Origin: Roseibacterium elongatum DSM 19469
GTDB taxonomy: Bacteria; Pseudomonadota; Alphaproteobacteria; Rhodobacterales; Rhodobacteraceae
NCBI RefSeq assembly: GCF_000590925.1
Contig: NZ_CP004372.1
Location: forward strand, 10,001 to 74,000
Direction of reading: 5' to 3'
DNA length: 64,000 nucleotides
In this document: positions 27,322 to 36,059 of the stretch, piece after piece
Layout: each line of letters begins with the position of its first letter
Position numbering within the stretch: position 1 is the first letter of the stretch
Position numbers and translations under genes: made by a program
Notes under the pieces: model-generated
What the model was told of the DNA's origin: nothing
What the model saw: only the letters and a program-made list of their open reading frames with translations
Database searches by the model: none

Positions 27322-28713
27322 ATGACGGGGCGCATCTTGATCGTTGACGATGTAGCGACGAATCGCATCGTCATGAAGGTCAAACTGGCCGCTGCGTGCT
27401 ATGACGTCGACCAAGCCGACACGGCGGCCAATGCGCTGTCGGCGGCGCGCCGCAACGCACCGGATCTGATCCTGCTTGACCTGAGCCTGCCGGACATGTC
27501 CGGGCTCGAGGCATGCAGACGCCTGAAGGCGGACCCGGCCACCGCCGGCATCCCGGTCATCCTGGTCACGGCCGTGGCCGATCATGCCTCGAAAATGGCC
27601 GGGTTGGAGGCCGGGGCCGACGATTTCCTGACCAAGCCGGTCGACGAGGTGACCCTGCTGGCGCGGGTCCGGTCGCTGCTACGTGCCCGAGACGCGGTGC
27701 AGGACCTGCAGGCGCGCGATGCCTGCAGCGCGCATCTGGGCTTTGCCGAGGCGATGGGCGGCTTCTCGGCGCAGGATCGTCCGGCCCGAATCGCGCTTGT
27801 GGCGCCGGGCGCGCGCGGTGCGGTGATCTGGAAAAACGCCCTGGACATGCGCCTGTGCGACGAGGTCGTCGTACTGCCGCGCGAAGCGGCCCTGTCCCAG
27901 GCCGGCAACGCCGCACAAGAGGTGCCGGATGTCTTCGTCATCGCCGCCGACCTCGGGGCCCGCAACGACGGCATGCGCCTTTTGTCCGACCTGCGTTCGC
28001 GTCAGCATACGCGCCACGCGGCCGCGATCATGATCCTGCCCGAGGGCGACAGCGAGCGCGCCGCAAGCGCCCTCGATCTGGGGGCGTCGGATATCCTGTT
28101 CGACCCGTTCGACCCGCAGGAACTGGCCATCCGCATCCGCGCCCAACTGGCGCGCAAACGGCAGGCGGACACCCTGCGGGCCTCCGTGAAAGCGGGGCTC
28201 GAGCTGGCCATGACGGATAGCCTCACCGGGCTGCACAATCGCCGCTACGCGCTCTACCGGCTGGAGCAGATGATGGCGCGCCCCGGTCGGGGCGTTGCGG
28301 TGATGATGCTGGATCTCGATTATTTCAAGGCGATCAACGACCGCCATGGGCATCGGGTCGGCGATCAGGTCCTTGCGCTGGTCGCGCGACGCCTGCGCGC
28401 CCAGTTGCGCAACAGGGATCTGCTGGCGCGTATCGGGGGCGAGGAATTTCTGGTCGCCCTGCCCTTTTGCGACCTGAAGGCCGCCATGGATTGCGCCGAA
28501 CGCCTGCGCCACACCATCGGGCACACCACCTTCGAGATCGATGCCGCACCTGCGCCGCTCAGGGTCACCCTGAGCGTGGGGCTGGCGCTGGTGTCGGGCG
28601 AGCCCAGCTGCGAAACCCCGCAAAGTGCCATCGATCGGGCAGACCGGGCGCTCTACGGCGCAAAGACCCATGGCCGTGATCAGGTCACGCTGGCCAATCG
28701 CCCCGCCGCGTGA
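27322..28713 (+). CDS. pleD: PleD-like response regulator: REC-REC-GGDEF diguanylate cyclase
   Basis: This 463-residue protein has the architecture of Caulobacter PleD. The first receiver domain has acidic residues at 9-10 and phospho-acceptor Asp53 in LLDLSLPDMSG. The second receiver (about 150-290) lacks a clear phospho-acceptor, as in PleD, where it serves as a dimerisation adaptor. The GGDEF domain has an intact RIGGEEFLV site and an RNRD inhibitory site five residues before it. Phosphorylation should activate c-di-GMP synthesis. The ATG at 27322 has GAGGAA upstream. The cognate histidine kinase is not in this window. Confidence 0.88.
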   Translation: MTGRILIVDDVATNRIVMKVKLAAACYDVDQADTAANALSAARRNAPDLILLDLSLPDMSGLEACRRLKADPATAGIPVILVTAVADHASKMAGLEAGADDFLTKPVDEVTLLARVRSLLRARDAVQDLQARDACSAHLGFAEAMGGFSAQDRPARIALVAPGARGAVIWKNALDMRLCDEVVVLPREAALSQAGNAAQEVPDVFVIAADLGARNDGMRLLSDLRSRQHTRHAAAIMILPEGDSERAASALDLGASDILFDPFDPQELAIRIRAQLARKRQADTLRASVKAGLELAMTDSLTGLHNRRYALYRLEQMMARPGRGVAVMMLDLDYFKAINDRHGHRVGDQVLALVARRLRAQLRNRDLLARIGGEEFLVALPFCDLKAAMDCAERLRHTIGHTTFEIDAAPAPLRVTLSVGLALVSGEPSCETPQSAIDRADRALYGAKTHGRDQVTLANRPAA

Positions 28714-28770
28714 CCGCAGGCCGTCGGCCACCGCCGGACGACGCCTCCGTGCCGCCTCTCGGTGCAACCA

Positions 28771-28800
28771 CGCGCCGGATCGCGTCACCGATCCGGCGCG
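28771..28800. terminator. Perfect 12-bp inverted repeat between convergent genes
   Basis: CGCGCCGGATCG (28771-28782) and CGATCCGGCGCG (28789-28800) form a perfect 12-bp stem with a six-base loop. The structure spans the stop codon of the periplasmic sensor gene and lies 57 bases after the pleD stop, in the position of a bidirectional terminator. There is no T run on either side, so a Rho-independent mechanism is uncertain. Confidence 0.45.
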
Positions 28801-29327
28801 CGATCAGGGGCGCGCCCGTCGAAACGGCGCATGGCCCGGCCCAGATCGTCGGCCAGGGCGATGCGCCGTTCCAACGGAAGCGATTGCAGATGATCCAGCA
28901 ACGCCTCTTGTCCGTGGCGTTGCAGCGCCTCGGCCGCGGCCCGCGACCGCACCATGGCCGCGGAGGCCCCGGCCCGATCGAACGGATCGGCGCGCAGGGC
29001 CATTTGCACGGCACGCAGGCTGTCGCCGATGATGCGCCGTTCGGCCCTCAGGGCCGCCCGACGTTCACCCAGGGCATCGCGCACGGCCGCGCGGCCATCC
29101 CGGTCAAGCGCCACGGCAAAGGGGCCGAGGCCAAGCGCCCGCAGCGCAGGCAGCTCATCGGGGCCGGATGGCCCGATGCGGCCCGTGACCGCCCCGGCCA
29201 CCAAGCCCATGATCAGCACATTCAACGCCAGCGACACAGCCAGCACCAGTTTGACCACCGGGCCGGTCTTGCGCCGCGGCGCAGCGTCGGGCGGTGTCGG
29301 GGTCTGGGGCGTGTTCGGATCAGACAT
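28785..29327 (-). CDS. Periplasmic heavy-metal-sensor-like (CnrR/Spy-type) protein
   Basis: This 180-residue protein has a proline-rich cytoplasmic N-terminus, one membrane helix (about residues 24-45, VVKLVLAVSLALNVLIMG) and a periplasmic alpha-helical domain rich in Arg, Ala and Glu. That layout fits the CnrR/NccX/Spy family, which bind metals or proteins in the periplasm. It is the third gene after an ECF sigma factor and a small membrane protein and overlaps the latter by eight bases. By analogy with CnrYXH it could sense an envelope signal; no metal-binding His/Cys cluster is evident. Confidence 0.68.
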   Translation of the reverse strand: MSDPNTPQTPTPPDAAPRRKTGPVVKLVLAVSLALNVLIMGLVAGAVTGRIGPSGPDELPALRALGLGPFAVALDRDGRAAVRDALGERRAALRAERRIIGDSLRAVQMALRADPFDRAGASAAMVRSRAAAEALQRHGQEALLDHLQSLPLERRIALADDLGRAMRRFDGRAPDRAPDR

Positions 29328-29703
29328 CGCCGCCCTCCTCCCATGCCAGACTGCTCAGATCGGGCGTGACGCCTCCGCCCCCCGATAGCGACCAGATCTG
29401 TCCGCCGCTGAGCACATCAATCGTGTCGGGCATCGCAAAGCCGATCACAAGGCCGACAACCCCCGCAAGGGTCACGCCCGACACCCCGCCCCAGCCGCCG
29501 ATCGCCGACACCCAGGCCGGGCGGAACCGGCGGCCGCGGGGCGCCGTCGGGGCAGCGGATGGCTGCACCTGTGCGGCCGCGTCCTCCTGAACGCGGGCGG
29601 CATCGGCCAGCACGCGCGCGACCAGATCGTCCGACGGCGTCGTTCCGCGGGCCTGGGCCAGAATCCGGTCCAGTCGGTCGTCTCGATCTGCCTTAATCAC
29701 CAT
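29320..29703 (-). CDS. Small membrane protein in sigma-factor operon, putative anti-sigma factor
   Basis: This 127-residue protein has a charged cytoplasmic N-terminal half (MVIKADRDDRLDRILAQAR), one membrane helix at about residues 69-92 and a short periplasmic tail. The layout, and its overlap with the ECF sigma gene upstream (11 bases), suggest an anti-sigma factor holding the sigma factor at the membrane. I do not recognise a zinc-binding HXXXCXXC motif, so it would be a non-zinc type. Function is inferred from position only. Confidence 0.55.
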   Translation of the reverse strand: MVIKADRDDRLDRILAQARGTTPSDDLVARVLADAARVQEDAAAQVQPSAAPTAPRGRRFRPAWVSAIGGWGGVSGVTLAGVVGLVIGFAMPDTIDVLSGGQIWSLSGGGGVTPDLSSLAWEEGGDV

Positions 29704-30280
29704 AGCCCAACGCCTCCTTCTGTCCTTCCAGCGCCTTCCTCAGCGCCCGTTTGCCCCGCGCGGTCAGGCTTTCGACCGCTTCGACGCCGATGCCGAGGAT
29801 CTCGGCGATCTCGGGGTTCGACATCCCTTCGATATGGCGCAGGACAACCGCCTGTCTCTGCCGCTCGGGCAATGTCGCCAAGGCCGCATCGAGCGCCGAG
29901 CGGCGACCGGCATCGATCATCCGGGCCTCGGGACCGGGTGCATCGTCGGGCGGATCGGCCTCGGGGTCCAGCCCGGTGGACCGGCCCGCGCGGCGCAACC
30001 GATCCACGGCCAGATTCGCCACGACCCGGTGCAGCCATGTCGCCGGCTGCGCGGCCCCGTCCTGCCGCCAGTCGGGCGCGGCACGCCACAGGCGCAGCAT
30101 CGCCTCTTGCGCCACGTCCTCGGCCTCGGCCGGATCGCCCAGCACCCGCGCAGCGTGGCGCCAGGCCCGTGGCAACAGGCGGTCGGTCAACAGCCGCGCC
30201 GCCCCGTGGTCGCCCCGCGCAAACAGGACCATGAGCGCGCCATCGCCCAATTCTTGCAGTTCCGCGTCGCGCAAAGCCAT
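29693..30280 (-). CDS. ECF-type RNA polymerase sigma factor
   Basis: This 195-residue sigma-70-family ECF factor has region 2 (about 25-95; EAEDVAQEAMLRLWRAAPDW and TWLHRVVANLAVDRLRR) and region 4 (about 130-185; LPERQRQAVVLRHIEGMSNPEIAEILG). It would direct transcription in response to an envelope signal relayed by the two genes that follow. I prefer the ATG at 30280 (MALRDAELQ), which has a GGGG upstream; an ATG at 30307 would add nine residues. It overlaps the next gene by 11 bases. Confidence 0.85.
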   Translation of the reverse strand: MALRDAELQELGDGALMVLFARGDHGAARLLTDRLLPRAWRHAARVLGDPAEAEDVAQEAMLRLWRAAPDWRQDGAAQPATWLHRVVANLAVDRLRRAGRSTGLDPEADPPDDAPGPEARMIDAGRRSALDAALATLPERQRQAVVLRHIEGMSNPEIAEILGIGVEAVESLTARGKRALRKALEGQKEALGYGD

Positions 30281-30367
30281 GCAACCCCATAGCCCCGGAC
30301 GGGGCATTGCGCCATGGGCGCGGCAGATTTCGCACCGCGCCCATGGCAGGATCAGATCCCCGGCAGA

Positions 30368-30967
30368 TCAGCCGCGGTGCCCCCAGCCGCGACGCCCACC
30401 GTCGCGACGTTGCATCATCTGCTCCATCGCGGCGGTGAATTCCGCCTCGGAGACGACACCGTCGTCATCGGCGTCGACCATGTCAAAGAGCCGCGCGGGA
30501 TCGGGCATGCCGCCCCGCCCCGCGACCTGGCCACGCTCGGCGCGATCACCCCAAGCGCCGCGCATCCCGCGCGGGCCGACATCCCCCCGGTCGGGGCGCG
30601 CATTCGCCATTTCCTCGGCGCCGAGCACGCCGTCCCCATCCGCATCCGCGCGGTCGATCATCTGATCCACCCCGGCCTCGACGCGGGCCGCGATACGGGC
30701 CTCGGCCCGCGCGGTGCCCTGCGCGACCAGTTCGGCGCGATCCAGAACGCCATTGCCATCGGCATCGGCCGCCTGGAACCGCAATTCGGGCGCATTCTCG
30801 ACCTCGGCGCGGGTCACGGTGCCGTCGCCGTCGAAATCGAACATCTGAAACAGGCGCTCGGCCCGCGGTTGCTCGGTCGGGGCGATCACCTCCGCGTCCT
30901 GCGCAAGGGCCGGAAGGGCCGCCACGGGGATCAGGGCGCTCAAGAGGGCTGCTTTCCAAATCGACAT
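30368..30967 (-). CDS. Secreted EF-hand domain protein
   Basis: This 199-residue protein has a signal peptide (MSIWKAALLSALIPVAALPALA, cleavage expected after ALA near residue 22). Four EF-hand calcium loops are visible: DFDGDGTVTRAE, DADGNGVLDRAE, DADGDGVLGAEE and DADDDGVVSEAE, with a glycine- and arginine-rich linker before the last. It probably binds calcium in the periplasm. It lies 87 bases upstream of the sigma factor on the same strand and may belong to the same regulatory unit. The ATG has AAGGAG upstream. Confidence 0.82.
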   Translation of the reverse strand: MSIWKAALLSALIPVAALPALAQDAEVIAPTEQPRAERLFQMFDFDGDGTVTRAEVENAPELRFQAADADGNGVLDRAELVAQGTARAEARIAARVEAGVDQMIDRADADGDGVLGAEEMANARPDRGDVGPRGMRGAWGDRAERGQVAGRGGMPDPARLFDMVDADDDGVVSEAEFTAAMEQMMQRRDGGRRGWGHRG

Positions 30968-31098
30968 GCGAAGTCTCCTTTGTTCATTGGCTGTCTGACC
31001 TGTCTCACGCGGCGGCCGGGAATTTCCGTCGCAATTTCTTTCTGCCCGCCCCAACAGCCGACTGGACGCAGGCCGCGCGACGCATCATCTTGCCCGGC

Positions 31099-31500
31099 AT
31101 GACCCATGACGACCCGGCCCTGCGCCCCGAATTCGCCCCCGCCCCGCCGGAACGCCCGGCATGGCCCGCCATCGCCAAGGCCATGCGCGGGCGCTGCCCC
31201 AGCTGTGGCGAGGGGGCGATCTACGACAGTTATCTGAAGCTGACGCCAAGCTGCCCCTCCTGCGGCGAGGACCTGAGCCATGCGCGCGCCGATGACGGGC
31301 CGGCCTATCTGTCGATTCTCGTGACGGCCAAGGTGATGGGCACGCTGATGCTGTTGACCTATGAAACCTGGCAGCCGCCCGCCGCCGTGCTGGCCGTGAC
31401 CTTTTCCATCGGTGTTGTGGCCATGGCGCTGTACCTGCTGCCCAGGTTCAAGGGCATGATCCTGGGCATCCAATGGGCCAAGAGGATGCACGGGTTCTGA
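31099..31500 (+). CDS. DUF983 family membrane protein
   Basis: This 133-residue protein belongs to DUF983. Two CPSCGE motifs (about residues 33 and 52) form a zinc-ribbon-like segment, followed by two membrane helices. Function is unknown. The frame can also begin at TTG 31090, but ATG 31099 (MTHDDPALRP) is the likelier start; neither has a strong ribosome binding site. Its stop overlaps the ATG of the NUDIX gene by one base (TGATG), so the two are probably co-translated. Confidence 0.78.
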   Translation: MTHDDPALRPEFAPAPPERPAWPAIAKAMRGRCPSCGEGAIYDSYLKLTPSCPSCGEDLSHARADDGPAYLSILVTAKVMGTLMLLTYETWQPPAAVLAVTFSIGVVAMALYLLPRFKGMILGIQWAKRMHGF

Positions 31501-32168
31501 TGGACAAGACGGCGATCCGCGACGCGGCGACCATCATCGTGCTGCGCGACCGGGCCACGCGCCCACGCGTTTTGATGGGGCAACGGGGCAAGGGGGCGGC
31601 CTTCATGCCGTCGAAATTCGTGTTTCCCGGCGGCGCTGTGGACAGCGTGGATGCCACGATCCCCTGGGCGCGGCCCCCGTCCGAGGCCTGCACGAGCCGG
31701 CTGGCGCTGGAAACGGACACCCCCGCCGCCGCCGTACTGGCCGCCGCAACCCGCGAGTTGTGGGAAGAAACCGGGCTGTTGCTGGGCGCGCCCGATCCGC
31801 GCGCCGGCACGATCGAGGCGCCAAAAGGCTGGCGCGGTTACCTCGCCACCGGGCATCTGCCCGATGGCGGCGCGCTCGAATTCGTCTTCCGCGCCATCAC
31901 CCCGCCGGGGCGGCCGCGCCGGTTCGATGCGCGGTTCCTGCTGGCGGAGGCCGAGACCCTGGCCAATGACCCCGATGATTTCAGCCGGGCTGAGGACGAG
32001 TTGAGCCATCTGCAATGGGTGCCCTTGGACGAGGTGCGGACCTATGACATGCCCTTCATCACTGAGGTGGTGTTGGCCGAATTGTCCGCCCGCCTGACCG
32101 GCACGGCCCACCCCGGTGTGCCCTTTTTCGACAACTCGACCGAGATCAGCCGGTTTCGCCGCCTCTGA
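31500..32168 (+). CDS. NUDIX hydrolase with long insertion in the Nudix box
   Basis: This 222-residue NUDIX protein has the catalytic helix residues in TRELWEETGLLLG. The glycine that begins the Nudix box (FPGGAVDSVDA) is separated from this helix by about 45 residues, as in the NUDT19-like branch, some of whose members hydrolyse CoA derivatives. That substrate is a family-level inference. The gene is coupled to DUF983 by a TGATG junction. Confidence 0.8.
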   Translation: MDKTAIRDAATIIVLRDRATRPRVLMGQRGKGAAFMPSKFVFPGGAVDSVDATIPWARPPSEACTSRLALETDTPAAAVLAAATRELWEETGLLLGAPDPRAGTIEAPKGWRGYLATGHLPDGGALEFVFRAITPPGRPRRFDARFLLAEAETLANDPDDFSRAEDELSHLQWVPLDEVRTYDMPFITEVVLAELSARLTGTAHPGVPFFDNSTEISRFRRL

Positions 32169-32244
32169 GCAGGGCTTTCACGGCCTTGCGGCCGCGACCC
32201 GCGAAGCGGCGCCTCGGGGCATGAAGCCCCTCGGCGCCGCTTGT

Positions 32245-32277
32245 GGCTCCGGCGGGAGTTTTCTTGCCAAGATGAAG
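32245..32277 (+). repeat. 33-bp Rhodobacteraceae-type intergenic repeat, copy 1
   Basis: This 33-base element contains CTCCGGCGGGAG followed by a T-rich stretch and GCCAAGATGAAG. It matches 31 of 33 bases of a copy at 42883-42915 (opposite strand) and is related to the sequence at 42693-42723. It lies between the NUDIX gene and the convergent transporter gene. The GC-rich part followed by T bases resembles a terminator. Confidence 0.75.
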
Positions 32278-32288
32278 GGGGCAGCGGC

Positions 32289-33219
32289 TCAGCCAGCGAA
32301 AAGCCGCGCCGCGAGAGACAGCCAGAGCGGCATTACCGCAAAGGCGAGCGCCGTCTGAACCGTGATCATCGCGGCCATCAGGGGCGCATCGCCCCCCAAC
32401 TGCCGCGCCAGCGTGTAGGCGGCCCCCCGTAGGCAAGGCGCCATAGATCAGCGCCACCTGACCGGCCAACGGATCCAGCCCGACAAGCAGCGCGACCCCG
32501 AGAATGACCAGCGGGAACACGACCAGCTTGCCGATCGCCGACAGGGCCATCGGTTTGCAATCGGCGCTAAGGCCACGGATCTTCAGGTTGGCCCCCACAC
32601 AAAGCAGCATGATCGGCAGCGCCGCCTGCCCCAGGACCGAGAGGGTGTCGGAGATCACCGGGATCGGGGCCCAACCCAGGGCGTTGAAGGCGATCGCTGC
32701 GAGAATGGACAGGATCAGCGGGTTCGTCCCGAGGCTGACGAGCGCGCCGCGCACCACCCGCCCCCCGGGGCGCGGCAACATGACGGCAAAGGCGGAGACC
32801 ACGGTCAGGTTGACCACGGGTACCAGGACCGCGGCCCCCAGAACGGCCAGTTGCAGACCGGGCATGCCATGCAGCGCCTCGGCGACGGCAAGCGCGATGA
32901 AGGTGTTGAACCGCCCGGCCCCCTGCATCACCGAGGTCCCGACCGCCCCCCCGCGCCCCAGCCACCAGGCGGCGAGACTGCCGAAGGCGACGGCCGCGAA
33001 GAACCCGCCGTAGAGCGTCAGCGCAAAGGGGACCAGAACAGGATCGGAGAGGTCGGCCTCGGAGATGCGCACGAAAAACAGCGCCGGCATCAGTACGAAA
33101 TAGACGAGCCGGTCATTGAGGTTCCAGAATTCCATGCTGGGGATCCCGCCACGGCGCAGCACATAGCCCGTCACGATCAGGAGGAAGATGGGCGCGATGG
33201 CCAGCGCGATGGACAGCAT
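32289..33219 (-). pseudogene. AEC-family (auxin efflux carrier-like) transporter, frameshifted near its 3' end
   Basis: This gene encodes a ten-helix AEC transporter, starting MLSIALAIAPIFLLIVTGY at 33219. The frame is normal as far as LIYGALPTG. A run of six C (32423-32428, plus strand) then shifts the frame; removing one base restores GAAYTLARQLGGDAPLMA and a normal end at the TGA at 32289-32291. Without correction the C-terminus is nonsense. The transporter would move a small organic acid or similar compound. Its start overlaps the DMT gene stop by one base. Sequencing error is as likely as real loss. Confidence 0.78.
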
Positions 33220-34130
33220 CAGAGACTTCCCAGGAAAATCAGCCCGATTGAGGCCAAAAGAAACGCCACGCCGGTCAGTTCCTTGGCGGAGGAGCGTTCG
33301 CCGAGCCAGAACACGGAAAACAGGAAGGTGAACAGCAGCTCGATCTGCCCCAGCGCCTTGACCAGCGCGGCGGTCTGCAGCGTGAAGGCGGTGAACCAGC
33401 CGAGGCTGCCGAGCATCGAGGCCACCCCCATGGGGGCCGAGACCCGCCAACTGGCCGCAACGCGGGCGATCTCGCCGCGCTCGCGCAGGGCCAGCCAGGC
33501 GCCCAGCGCCAGGGTCTGCACGGCCGTCGCCGCAGCCAGCGTCAGGCTGGCGCGCAGGAACACATCGCCGTCGGGCAGCGCGAGCGAGGCCCCGCGATAG
33601 CCCACCGCCGAAACGCCGAACAACACGCCGGAGGCCAGGCCAAAGCCGGAGGCCCGGTTGACCACCCGCCGCCAGATCGGCAGCGCAGCGTCGGGCCGCG
33701 GCGGATCGGAGAGCAGGACGACGCCGACAAAGCCCACCACGATGGCGACGATCAACACCCCCGAGAGCCCTTCGCCCAGCAGAATAAAGCCGATCAGGGC
33801 CGACAGCATCACCTCGGATTTCTTGAGCGTGATCCCGACGGGGAAATTGCGAAACGCGAACAGCGCCACCACACACATCGTCGCCAGAATCTGCGCCAGC
33901 GCTCCGGGCACGAGAAACGCCCAAAATCGCAGGTCAGGGCGGGGCAGCGCCTGACCGCTTAGCCCCAGATAGACCACGACGAGAACCGCCACGAGCGGCG
34001 CGGAATAGGCGAACCGTGCCCAAGTCGCCCCGGCCGTGGACAGCGTTGTCACCTTGAGATGGCGTTGCAGCAGAAACCGCAGGTTCTGCATGAAAGCCGC
34101 GAAGATGGTAATCGGGATCCATAGCGCCAT
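33219..34130 (-). CDS. DMT superfamily (EamA) transporter
   Basis: This 303-residue protein has about ten membrane helices in two EamA repeats. The second repeat includes IELLFTFLFSVFWLGERSSAKELTG compressed around the typical WLGE motif, and the first has the matching LLGEGLSG. These carriers export or import metabolites across the inner membrane; the substrate is unknown. It is followed directly by the AEC gene (one-base overlap), so the two transporters form an operon. Confidence 0.83.
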   Translation of the reverse strand: MALWIPITIFAAFMQNLRFLLQRHLKVTTLSTAGATWARFAYSAPLVAVLVVVYLGLSGQALPRPDLRFWAFLVPGALAQILATMCVVALFAFRNFPVGITLKKSEVMLSALIGFILLGEGLSGVLIVAIVVGFVGVVLLSDPPRPDAALPIWRRVVNRASGFGLASGVLFGVSAVGYRGASLALPDGDVFLRASLTLAAATAVQTLALGAWLALRERGEIARVAASWRVSAPMGVASMLGSLGWFTAFTLQTAALVKALGQIELLFTFLFSVFWLGERSSAKELTGVAFLLASIGLIFLGSL

Positions 34131-34180
34131 GCCGGTGTGTCGCGTCCATCCTGCGCAACCTCAAGCGTTTTCGACCGTTT

Positions 34181-35068
34181 TCAGCGATGCCGCCCAGGAA
34201 AAAGCGGGTGCGGCACCGGGTCCTTGGCGGCGAGAAGGTGGCGCCGGAAAACCTGGGCGTAGCTGTCGTAGCGGTATCCGTCATTCCGTTTCAGATAGCG
34301 GTCGCGGTTCTCGGCGTAGATGCGCGGCAACCGGTACCACGGCAGTTTCGGGTGCATGTGGTGAACGACGTGCAGGTTGTTGTTCAGGAACAGAAAGGCC
34401 AATGGCCCCCGGTCCTCGATGATGACGGTGCGCCCCCGCGCATGTTCATGGGCCTGATGTTCGAGAAAGGTGCGGATCTTCAGCAAACCAAGGCCGACGT
34501 AGCAGGCCAACAGATAGGCAGGCACCGACATGGGGGATGCGGCGACGATCCACAAAACCCCGGCCGTGGACGGCAGATGCCAGAGCCACCCCGCGAGAAC
34601 GCCGGGGGCACCCGCGCGCAGGCGGCGCCAATCGGCCACCATGAATGCGACCTGTCCGATCATCGGGCCAAGCGTCATGCGCCCCAACAGCGTGTTGTTG
34701 GCCTGCAGAACGGCCCGCTGCCAGCGCGGCAACCGTGCCCAGAGGGCCGGATCGAGGTAGTTCGATTCAGGGTCGTCATAGGGATCGGTCAGACAGGCAT
34801 CCATGTGATGGGCCAGATGCGTGTCGCGAAAGCGCAGATAGGGCACAGCCAGGTTCAACGAGGCAAACACCAGCGGCTCGCCCCAGCGCCGCGCCGCAAA
34901 GGGGTGGCCATGCAGAACCTCGTGCTGCAACGAGCTTTGGAACGCGATCGCCACGGCGACGCAGGCCAGGGCGATTGGCGGGGCGATCGGCACCAACCAA
35001 AAGAGCGCCGCGCCCCAAACCGCATAACAAGCCGCGATAAGGGCCAGAGTGGGCCATTCGATCCGCAT
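34181..35068 (-). CDS. Fatty acid desaturase family protein
   Basis: This 295-residue membrane protein has the histidine boxes of the membrane fatty acid desaturase/hydroxylase family: HEVLHGH (about residue 50), HLAHHMD and HVVHHMHPKLPW. These bind the di-iron centre. Membrane helices separate the boxes. Beta-carotene and sphingolipid hydroxylase-type enzymes share the fold, so the substrate is not certain. I chose the ATG at 35068 (MRIEWPTLAL), which has GGAG at proper distance; the adjacent ATG at 35071 is equally possible. Confidence 0.82.
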   Translation of the reverse strand: MRIEWPTLALIAACYAVWGAALFWLVPIAPPIALACVAVAIAFQSSLQHEVLHGHPFAARRWGEPLVFASLNLAVPYLRFRDTHLAHHMDACLTDPYDDPESNYLDPALWARLPRWQRAVLQANNTLLGRMTLGPMIGQVAFMVADWRRLRAGAPGVLAGWLWHLPSTAGVLWIVAASPMSVPAYLLACYVGLGLLKIRTFLEHQAHEHARGRTVIIEDRGPLAFLFLNNNLHVVHHMHPKLPWYRLPRIYAENRDRYLKRNDGYRYDSYAQVFRRHLLAAKDPVPHPLFPGRHR

Positions 35069-35195
35069 CATCTCTCCGGGTTTTATCGTGGCGCCACAAA
35101 GGATGGCGCCTGCCACCGGGCATAAGGGTGGACGGTCTTGTGCGGGAGATCGGATTTTCTCTAGACTTCATCAACATTGCAGGGAAAATCAAACA

Positions 35196-36059
35196 ATGCC
35201 TCCTATTCTCAACAAATCGGACCGTGTCCGGGTCTTTCGCGAGCGCCTCGCAACGGCTTTGCAGAGCTCGGGGTCAAGCCGCGCGGCGCTGGCCCGGACG
35301 ATCGGCGTCGATCGCTCGACGATCACGCAGATGCTGGCAGAGGACGACCTGCGCATGCCGGGCGGCCATGTCGTGGCCTCCGCCGCACAGGCCCTGGACG
35401 TGTCCGCCGACTGGTTGCTGGGGCTGTCCGACCGCCCCGAGCCGGCGGGGGCGCTGCTCGACTCGTCGCTGTCGATCTCGGAGACCGGGCGGGCAACCGG
35501 CCTCGATGACCAGATCTTTGCCTGGCACAAGGAGGCCGAAGGCTACAAGATCCGGCACGTTCCGGCGACGCTGCCTGACATGTTGAAAACGGATGCCGTC
35601 CTGCAGTGGGAATACGCCCCGTTGACGGATCGCCGCCCGACCGAAGCGATCAACGCCGCCGCGCAACGGCTGGATTGGATGCGCCTGAGCGAAAGCGACC
35701 ATGAAATGGCGCTTGCCCTGCACGAATTGGACAGCTTCGCCCGAGGCGAAGGGTATTATGCGGGTCTTGGCGCCGACATCCGCGCGGCGCAGCTGGACTG
35801 GTTGCGCGAGGTATACGACCGGTTCTATCCGGGGCTGCGCATCTTTCTGTTCGACGCGCGCTGGGTCTACTCGGCGCCCGTGACCGTCTTTGGCCCCAAG
35901 ATGGCCGTGATCTACATGGGCCGGCACTACATCGCCTTTCGGGATCGCGACCGGGTGCGCACGATCACCCGGCATTTCGACTGGCTGGTCCGCGAAGCCA
36001 GCGTATCCGCCCGAGAGATCCCCGGCCATCTCGAACAGCTGCGCAGATCGGTGGTCTAG
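35196..36059 (+). CDS. XRE-type helix-turn-helix transcriptional regulator
   Basis: This 287-residue protein has an N-terminal helix-turn-helix (about 15-75; SRAALARTIGVDRSTITQML followed by ALDVSADWLLGLS), as in phage-repressor-like XRE regulators. The remaining 200 residues form a conserved C-terminal domain without a motif I recognise; ligand binding is possible. The start MPPILNKSDR has AGGGA upstream. It is divergent from the desaturase and its stop overlaps the convergent dehydrogenase gene by four bases. Confidence 0.8.
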   Translation: MPPILNKSDRVRVFRERLATALQSSGSSRAALARTIGVDRSTITQMLAEDDLRMPGGHVVASAAQALDVSADWLLGLSDRPEPAGALLDSSLSISETGRATGLDDQIFAWHKEAEGYKIRHVPATLPDMLKTDAVLQWEYAPLTDRRPTEAINAAAQRLDWMRLSESDHEMALALHELDSFARGEGYYAGLGADIRAAQLDWLREVYDRFYPGLRIFLFDARWVYSAPVTVFGPKMAVIYMGRHYIAFRDRDRVRTITRHFDWLVREASVSAREIPGHLEQLRRSVV

